64,000 bases of DNA from Symsagittifera roscoffensis (lineage: Eukaryota > Xenacoelomorpha > Acoela > Convolutidae): assembly GCF_963678635.1 (NCBI RefSeq), contig NC_087070.1, positions 33,435,955 through 33,499,954 of the forward strand. Reading direction: 5' to 3'. The notes beneath the pieces were generated by a model. It searched no databases. It was not told where the DNA came from and worked only from the letters and a program-made list of their open reading frames with translations. This document shows positions 59,718 through 64,000 of the stretch, one piece after another (position 1 is the stretch's first letter; each line of letters opens with the position of its first letter). The position numbers and the translations under genes are program-made.

Positions 59718-59806
59718 ATTGAGTTGTCAAGCAAAATCTGAGCTGCATGTGGTTGATCTCTGATGTACACATGCTTCGGAATTAGAACAAACTCTTCTGC
59801 CGCCAT
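59718..59806 (-). CDS. N-terminus of a gene running into the gap
   Basis: ATG at 59806 (immediately after a TAA) starts MAAEEFVLIPKHVYIRDQPH and AAQILLDNS, then enters the N run. It lies directly upstream of the capsid gene on the same strand. That is the slot of a minor capsid or other virion protein, but identity cannot be shown from 29 residues. The poly-Gln end at 50323 may be its C-terminus. Confidence 0.45.
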
Positions 59807-60016
59807 TTATATGCAGTCAAATACTTGAAGCAAAAATAAAGTATATGTCTGATTAGATAAAATTCTTATTTGCTCAGTATAATAGCTCGTTTTTTTCGGA
59901 TGTTTCGTTTTCGGATAATATTTCGTTTTCGGATTGATTAAAACTTTGTATGCTCTTTCGAATTTATTGAGGTTTGGGATACTGACAGGCACAATATCGT
60001 TGACTAAATTGAGCAA
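59807..60016 (-). CDS. 69-residue ORF between ATPase and capsid genes
   Basis: MLNLVNDIVPVSIPNLNKFE, then a Lys/Tyr/Pro-rich middle and a hydrophobic end TLFLLQVFDCI. It ends with TAA directly followed by the ATG of the next frame. It starts 47 bp after the ATPase stop. It may be a small gene or an upstream piece of the MAAEEF gene separated by a stop. Low confidence. Confidence 0.3.
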   Translation of the reverse strand: MLNLVNDIVPVSIPNLNKFERAYKVLINPKTKYYPKTKHPKKTSYYTEQIRILSNQTYTLFLLQVFDCI

Positions 60017-60063
60017 GCATTCACAAACAATTGATATGATTTGACTATTTGATGTTTTTTTTT

Positions 60064-60783
60064 CTAATGAAGCCTCGTAGTTGAGTTGGGTTCAACTGTA
60101 CCATGTGCTGCAGAATAAAAACTTTTTTCGCGTTCATTTGTGATGGGTGTCGCTTCTGCTTTATCTAATGGTAAATAGAAAGTTGACGGACCAGGTGGTA
60201 GTATATTTGAACAGTATCTGAGACAGTCTGATGTTCGGGGATCTAAATCTATTAATAGATGTCCGAAGCTGTCCTTTGTAGCCAGTTCATAAGACTGACG
60301 TAAGAATTTAGGTGCATTAAGTTGCCTTCCGAGGTGATCAAGTTGCTGAATATCCCGAGGTGATTTGAAAAAAAATGATGTGAGATGTGTTCAAATTAAT
60401 AGTTCGTGACCATCGGCTTTGTTGGAATAAGTTATGTTTAACATAAATAACATCTCAGCCCCTGTGTCTTCCTGCTGTTGCTAGTTTAACAAATTCCTTA
60501 TCATTGTATATTTCTTCGCATGAGTCATCAAACACTAACAGTATGTTTTCAATGTTTCTCAAACGATCGAATCCGTGAACTTTTACAAATTCAATATGAA
60601 TTCTGCGAGCGTTTAACTCGTCCATAACTACAAGTTGAATATCTTTGTAAAAAAATAACACTCTTTCAAATTTGGGGTAAAATGTTCTTCCTGTCAATAG
60701 CTTGAAAATCAACTCTGTTTTTGCGGATCCTGTCGGTCCTTGAACTGCCATAAACAGTCTTGTCGACGTATAATTTTATTCAT
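60064..60783 (-). pseudogene. Packaging ATPase (HerA/FtsK type), broken
   Basis: Genome-packaging ATPase of Polintons. P-loop GPTGSAKT at 60739-60716 and Walker B ILLVFDDSCEE near 60540. Sensor-region GRHRG is followed by an in-frame TGA (60455-60457), DVIYVKHNLF, RTINLN, then (after a one-base shift in an A8 run at 60368-60375) SPRDIQQLDHLGRQL, GHLLIDLDPRTSDCL and a tail ending at TAG 60064. The likely start is ATG 60783, one more shift before the P-loop. The Gly just before the catalytic Lys is Ala. The C-terminal half is clearly homologous, so the gene was complete before these lesions. Confidence 0.8.
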
Positions 60784-60876
60784 ATCCTTGGGTTTGGTAG
60801 CACGTACCCAACTAAACCAGACAATATTAAAAACCAAACTGACGTTTCTTCACAGCTTATTTGAGTCCAAGAAAGT

Positions 60877-61059
60877 TTATAGACACAAAAATGTAAGTAA
60901 AATTAAAATTAAAATCATTTGAGACATAAAAACTACTTCTGATCTGGGGACCGTAACATCATTACAAAACTTCCAAGATTTTTGTTCAGTGTTTGTTTGA
61001 TCATGAGCAAAATTGGTAACTATAGTAGCATCAGGCTCATCAATCGCTAATTCAGTCAT
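60877..61059 (-). CDS. Small membrane protein with PRSEVVF motif
   Basis: 60 residues from ATG 61059: an acidic N-terminus (ELAIDEPDATIVTNF), WKFCNDVTVPRSEVVFMSQ, then a C-terminal transmembrane helix MILILILLTFLCL. Single-pass proteins with a similar PRSE-V-F segment next to the ATPase are, to my recollection, widespread in animal Polintons. This is from memory and needs a search. It lies about 90 bp upstream of the ATPase on the same strand. Possibly a virion or membrane-remodelling component. Confidence 0.55.
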   Translation of the reverse strand: MTELAIDEPDATIVTNFAHDQTNTEQKSWKFCNDVTVPRSEVVFMSQMILILILLTFLCL

Positions 61060-61267
61060 TCAGTTGTTCGATTTTTATTTCTCTCTCTATCTGGTTCTTT
61101 CTAACTCCTCTCTATCTATAACACTAGTTTCTTAATAAGAATGAAAAAATGTGTTTTTGTCAAAAAATATGTATTATTTATACTTCAGAACAATAAAAAA
61201 TCTCGTATCGAGTATAACTTGTAGAGTCATTAGTTATGTCATTGTCATTGTCATGCATTTCTACAAC

Positions 61268-61699
61268 TTAATTGGCTGGCACATATTCAGTTTTAGCATG
61301 AAATGCAACTTTCTTTACAGAGTTCTCTTTTACTAGTTTCTGAACTTCCTCAGGTAGGTCACTGCTTTGAAGATCCTTTTGAACTCCGGGTTGACGTTTG
61401 AGCACTAAGACTAGCCTGGGAAGATATACTCCTCGTTTGTTGGCAACATTTTGACAATACTTGTGTCGTTGAAAATAAATGAATTGGTCAATCACTGGGA
61501 AAAAGTTTCTTAAAATAGTCAATTCGTCTCCTGATAGAGCAATTTGTTCTTTCCGCTGCATAAATTGACCTCGGCAATTGATTTGTTCTGTTCTGGTCAA
61601 AGTTTTTTTGATATCACTCTCTGGTGTCATCCAAGCCAAGAACACTCAATTTGGAGATAGGTACGTCTCCGCTTTTGCTAGTCTTTCGTTGTTGCTCAT
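61268..61699 (-). CDS. Unknown Polinton protein, one in-frame TGA
   Basis: ATG 61699 lies 3 bp after the previous gene's stop (TGAAAAATG). It reads MSNNERLAKAETYLSPN, meets TGA at 61646-61648, and continues in the same frame VFLAWMTPESDIKKTLTR...IALSGDELTILRNFFPVIDQ...NKRGVYLPRLVLVLKRQPGV to AEYVPAN-like end KTEYVPAN at 61268. About 143 codons. It is Lys/Glu-rich at the C-terminus. The close coupling to its neighbour suggests co-expression. Family not recognised. Confidence 0.55.
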
Positions 61700-61702
61700 T
61701 TT

Positions 61703-62185
61703 TCAGCCAATCAAAAAAGACTTTTGTTTTTTTTTCAGGGCACAGTGATTCCTAGAGTTGTAATTAGGTAAATGTCTATTGCAAGATTGATAATTCTTTA
61801 ATTGTAAGTTTTCAATTCTCGGGCAACCCAATTCATCAAGATTCACAACTTCTCGATCCAAGTACTTTGCAAGGAGTTCAGCCTTCTCTTTTCCTTTGGC
61901 GTAAAATACAGCGTTAGGATTTCTCAAAACAAAACTTTGAATAGTCTGATTTAGGTTCAAGTATAAATAATTTCCGCTTTCCCAGTGAATTCCGTGCAAG
62001 TAATGTGTTAACCAGTTGTACGCTTTTTGTTCAGCTTTTGGTAGTGAGTTGAAAGGGACTGGAGGTAGAAAAATAAGAGAGTCGCTATAGTCAGAAGTCG
62101 TAATGGCTAATTCTTTAATTATAAAGGTAATTTTTTTATAGCGAAATCCTTCCAAACCTATGACGACTGATCGTTCGCTCAACAT
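61703..62185 (-). CDS. Polinton protein with GCP and Cys/His C-terminus
   Basis: Start ATG 62185 overlaps the stop of the preceding gene (ATGTTGA), a compact viral-style junction. It reads MLSERSVVIGLEGFRYKKIT and FIIKELAI, then IFLPPVPFNSLPKAEQKAYN, LHGIHWESGNYLYLN, FYAKGKEKAELLAKYLDREV, NLDELGCPRIENL and QSCNRHLPNYNSRNHCALKK. This order (short acidic start motif, KG-EK, NLDELGCP, C..H...HCAL) matches a protein family I associate with Polintons and other animal repeats, possibly of RNase H/exonuclease fold. That assignment is from memory. About 160 residues, apparently intact. Confidence 0.6.
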   Translation of the reverse strand: MLSERSVVIGLEGFRYKKITFIIKELAITTSDYSDSLIFLPPVPFNSLPKAEQKAYNWLTHYLHGIHWESGNYLYLNLNQTIQSFVLRNPNAVFYAKGKEKAELLAKYLDREVVNLDELGCPRIENLQLKNYQSCNRHLPNYNSRNHCALKKKQKSFLIG

Positions 62186-62628
62186 TCTAATAATTGATAG
62201 AGTTCTGGTCTGGTTAATCTGACGAATATACAAAAAGTAATACCGCTCAAATGACCAATCAGACTGTGGTTACACTTCCAGGGTAACATATAGCAGTAAG
62301 TAGGACTCGTGTCGTGAACTTCGTCAGCAAAACCTGCAGCGTCATGTAAAATTGCATGCAGACGTAGTAATTTTGAATCTTTCAAATATTTGTCCAAGGA
62401 AGAGTCGTCTATGCCAATAAGACCGCCATATGGCCTAAGTTTAATAGCTACGTCATAATTTAAATCATTTTCACTGGAAAAGAAAAACAGGGAGCATGCA
62501 GTCAGGAAGAATTTCCGACGGTCAGAATTTTCCGGATAGGTTTTTTTCACAGTCAAATAAATCTCATGAATGTTTTCCAAGTCTGTTGAGGTAACTCTAC
62601 GTTTTTCCAATTTCATTTTTTCCAACAC
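62179..62628 (-). CDS. Polinton protein with HDAAGF...YCYMLPW motif
   Basis: 150 codons from ATG 62628: MLEKMKLEKRRVTSTDLENI, then RKFFLTACSLFFFSSEND, GGLIGIDDSSLDKYLKDSKL, HAILHDAAGFADEVHDTSPT, YCYMLPWKCNHSLIGHLSGI, ending LYQLLEC. It overlaps the next gene by 7 bases. The conserved-looking His-Asp, Cys-Tyr and Gly-His clusters suggest an enzyme or metal-binding fold. I cannot name it. It is the first gene of the minus-strand series from the right end. Confidence 0.55.
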   Translation of the reverse strand: MLEKMKLEKRRVTSTDLENIHEIYLTVKKTYPENSDRRKFFLTACSLFFFSSENDLNYDVAIKLRPYGGLIGIDDSSLDKYLKDSKLLRLHAILHDAAGFADEVHDTSPTYCYMLPWKCNHSLIGHLSGITFCIFVRLTRPELYQLLEC

Positions 62629-63120
62629 TCTTTGAGCCTGCTGAATTTCAAAGCATTGGAAATAATAGTAACCTGTTTGATACCAACAGTTGATATCTAC
62701 AACTCGGTGATATACATTTAATTAGACCATCAGCCTTTTTCATATATTTCAACATTTTATTAAACATAAATTTTCAGTCTCTGCTTTATTTTTTCCTTCA
62801 ATCAGCTTAGTGTCAAAGTCGAACAAGAAGTCAAATCAATTTTCAGAAGTAGCATTCGACAAGTCAAATGTTTTTACAAGTTTTTGTTTTCAAATCAAAC
62901 TCAAAATTTTTAAACTGGTTGAAAATAACACGCAAATAAAAGTACAATTTTTTCTGTCTGTGTTTTCGTGATAAACGTATTTTAAACTCGGGGAAAATTT
63001 AAGGAAAGTTTAGCAGAAGTATCACCTTCCGAAACCTGCTGTTCCAAAAGTTTTTATCTGATGAACAATTTCATATGATTTAAAATGTTAATTTGCTTGT
63101 TTTAGAAGCCATCATACTTA
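62629..63120. other. Upstream region, no gene seen
   Basis: AT-rich DNA upstream of the first minus-strand gene, where its promoter should lie. It contains TTTATTAAACATAAATTTT and other AT blocks. No further feature could be supported. Confidence 0.4.
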
Positions 63121-63151
63121 GAGACAGTCAAAGTCTCTTTCGGGGGACTAG

Positions 63152-63412
63152 AAATCATCAACATTCCAATTGAGGAGATTCATGCATAAGGCTGGGCCCG
63201 ATCCTGAGGTCCTAGTGGTGAAGGAGCTCTGGCTCAAACCGCGCCAGTGGGCCAAGGGGAAACCCCTTCCCCAGACTTTCGTCCCTGGGTCGCCCGAATG
63301 GGAACTCCTCACTGAGCAACTCAGGGACGTGGTCGCCCTCGGGGGTTGGATTGGGCACAGGGCTGCTGATCTGCTGGGGCTGATGGACATTTATTCCCAC
63401 CTCTTCTTGTAA
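63152..63412 (+). CDS. GC-rich ORF near the right end, possible captured fragment
   Basis: About 240 bp (63170-63410) have roughly 60% GC in an element of about 33% GC. The plus strand is open from after TAG 63149 to TAA 63410: RRFMHKAGPDPEVLVVKELW, LKPRQWAKGKPLPQTFVPGS, PEWELLTEQLRDVVALGGWI, GHRAADLLGLMDIYSHLFL. The minus strand is also open but of low complexity (Ser/Arg/Pro), so the plus strand is preferred. It ends beside an imperfect palindrome GTAAAAAAGAGGTTTTTTTAC. Composition suggests recent origin from another genome or gene. Family not recognised. Confidence 0.4.
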   Translation, partial: KSSTFQLRRFMHKAGPDPEVLVVKELWLKPRQWAKGKPLPQTFVPGSPEWELLTEQLRDVVALGGWIGHRAADLLGLMDIYSHLFL

Positions 63413-63509
63413 AAAAGAGGTTTTTTTACAATATTATATTTTTAGTCCCCTTCTTCAACATCCCCTTTTTTATTTTGTTTTATTTCGACGATTAATTCTA
63501 TAATTTGGC

Positions 63510-63857
63510 CTACAACAACTCAACTTTTGGGTAAGTCATTCTTTCTTTGTTCAAATAGATCATTCCCTTTAGCCTAAATAGAAGTGGCGGCCCCCGCACT
63601 TGGCGAATTTTCTTTTCTTCGAGATTCAGCAATAAAACATGCATTTTTGAAGGAAATCGTTGACCGCAGCCAACAGTTAAGCTACGCTGCCAAAATCTTG
63701 TGCTTTCCCATATACCATATAGTTTGGTTGCATTAGGTTCAGTTGGTTGCATATAATAGGTATATAACATCATTTTACATGTAAACAAGCCAATACCCCC
63801 AAACTTTAGAAGGGAAAACATACACCAACCAAAACTGAATTCCATTCCCGTTTCCAT
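63510..63857 (-). CDS. 115-residue ORF starting in the right terminal repeat
   Basis: Minus-strand frame from ATG 63857 inside the terminal repeat: METGMEFSFGWCMFSLLKFG, a possible hydrophobic segment FGGIGLFTCKMMLYTYYM, then FWQRSLTVGCGQRFPSKMHV and LEEKKIRQVRG. Length is notable for this composition and it reads inward from the terminus. No family match is known to me and no second copy is available because the left repeat lacks the body. Low confidence. Confidence 0.25.
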   Translation of the reverse strand: METGMEFSFGWCMFSLLKFGGIGLFTCKMMLYTYYMQPTEPNATKLYGIWESTRFWQRSLTVGCGQRFPSKMHVLLLNLEEKKIRQVRGPPLLFRLKGMIYLNKERMTYPKVELL

Positions 63858-64000
63858 AAAATGGCTGGAAAATTACCCATTTTAGCCCCCTTAAAACATG
63901 CGTGCCCGAAAAAGTAGGGGCTTTAACCCCTTTGGGGGTTGAAAAAGGTAAGTACAACGGCACATCGAAAAAAGGGGGGTTAAAAGTGGTCATTTTTGTA
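63810..64000. repeat. Right terminal inverted repeat
   Basis: Reverse complement of the left repeat, with scattered substitutions. It runs to the last base of the window, so the true terminus may lie a little beyond. Because the left outermost bases align as far as TAGGAAAAT, only a short end piece can be missing. Confidence 0.9.

Larger units (their letters stand above)
40214..64000. mobile_element. Polinton/Maverick element, with internal 10-kb duplication
   Basis: Defined by terminal inverted repeats at both ends and by the diagnostic gene set: protein-primed family B DNA polymerase, adenain-like cysteine protease, double jelly-roll major capsid protein and HerA/FtsK-type packaging ATPase. 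Span is at least 23.8 kb. Without the second copy of the 9998-bp block it would be about 14 kb plus the sequence missing in the gap, close to the usual 15-20 kb. Almost all recognised genes lie on the minus strand. A retroviral-type integrase, normally present, was not found by reading. Several genes are broken, so the copy is unlikely to be autonomous. The right end coincides with the window edge, so the target-site duplication cannot be checked. Confidence 0.9.

Noticed and set aside
40662-62628. Reassigned genetic code to explain in-frame stops
   Set aside because: All three stop codons occur in frame in different genes, frameshifts are common as well, and the 430-codon capsid gene uses a standard stop with none inside. 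Decay or consensus error is simpler.
62179-62628. Phospholipase A2-like domain because of the HDAAGF motif
   Set aside because: The Tyr after HD and the calcium loop are not seen. The motif alone is too short.
63212-63400. Minus-strand frames over the GC-rich island (Ser/Arg/Pro-rich)
   Set aside because: Low-complexity translation typical of the antisense of a GC-rich coding strand. The plus frame looks more like protein.
1-64000. tRNA, rRNA or telomere repeats
   Set aside because: No cloverleaf-compatible A/B box pairs, rRNA blocks or telomeric hexamer runs were noticed. A tRNAscan or Infernal run would be decisive.

Overview
The window looks like a repeat-dominated stretch of an AT-rich invertebrate animal genome. 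It is eukaryotic because it holds a long satellite array, spliceosomal intron signals (for example GTAAGT...TTTTTTAG inside the polymerase gene at 41282..41454) and a Polinton/Maverick, a large self-synthesising DNA transposon that is also an endogenous virus of animals. A nematode is plausible but the sequence alone does not settle the host.

Layout. 1-13997 is a tandem satellite of about 38 monomers, mostly near 360 bp, in two subtypes that form higher-order blocks. 13998-16960 holds three further short-period repeat families (about 350, 180 and 177 bp). 16960-26500 is a decayed segmental repeat with a period near 3.3 kb and a GCC-rich island in each full copy. 27407-32180 carries three related elements of about 900 bp with CCCGGGTTGACC-type terminal inverted repeats, plus two palindromic MITE-like elements. 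32200-36957 is a 2.38-kb tandem duplication that carries the 3' part of a decayed minus-strand gene. The rest of that gene lies at 37073-38011. 38160-40190 is C-rich, G-poor, decayed sequence.

40214-64000 is the Polinton. Terminal inverted repeats of about 190 bp lie at 40214-40412 and 63810-64000; the right one runs to the window edge. Almost all recognisable genes are on the minus strand. Read from right to left they are: a gene with an HDAAGF/YCYMLPW motif, a gene with a C-terminal Cys/His region, an unknown gene, a small membrane protein, the packaging ATPase, a fragment starting MAAEEFVLIP, an assembly gap, the major capsid protein, an adenain-like protease, a 72-residue ORF, a 187-residue Q/S-rich protein and the protein-primed family B DNA polymerase. 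Capsid, protease and ATPase would build and fill a particle and the polymerase would copy the element. No integrase was recognised. A 9998-bp block (40390-50387: polymerase through capsid) occurs a second time in tandem at 50388-59517 with roughly 0.5% difference by eye, and the second copy runs into a 200-N gap.

The element looks dead or dying. The polymerase has many frameshifts, nearly all shared by both copies. The ATPase has a stop and frameshifts. The protease has Asp where the catalytic His is expected. Capsid copy 1 and the protease reading frames are open. Some of the damage, especially homopolymer indels and the three indels close to the gap, may be consensus error.
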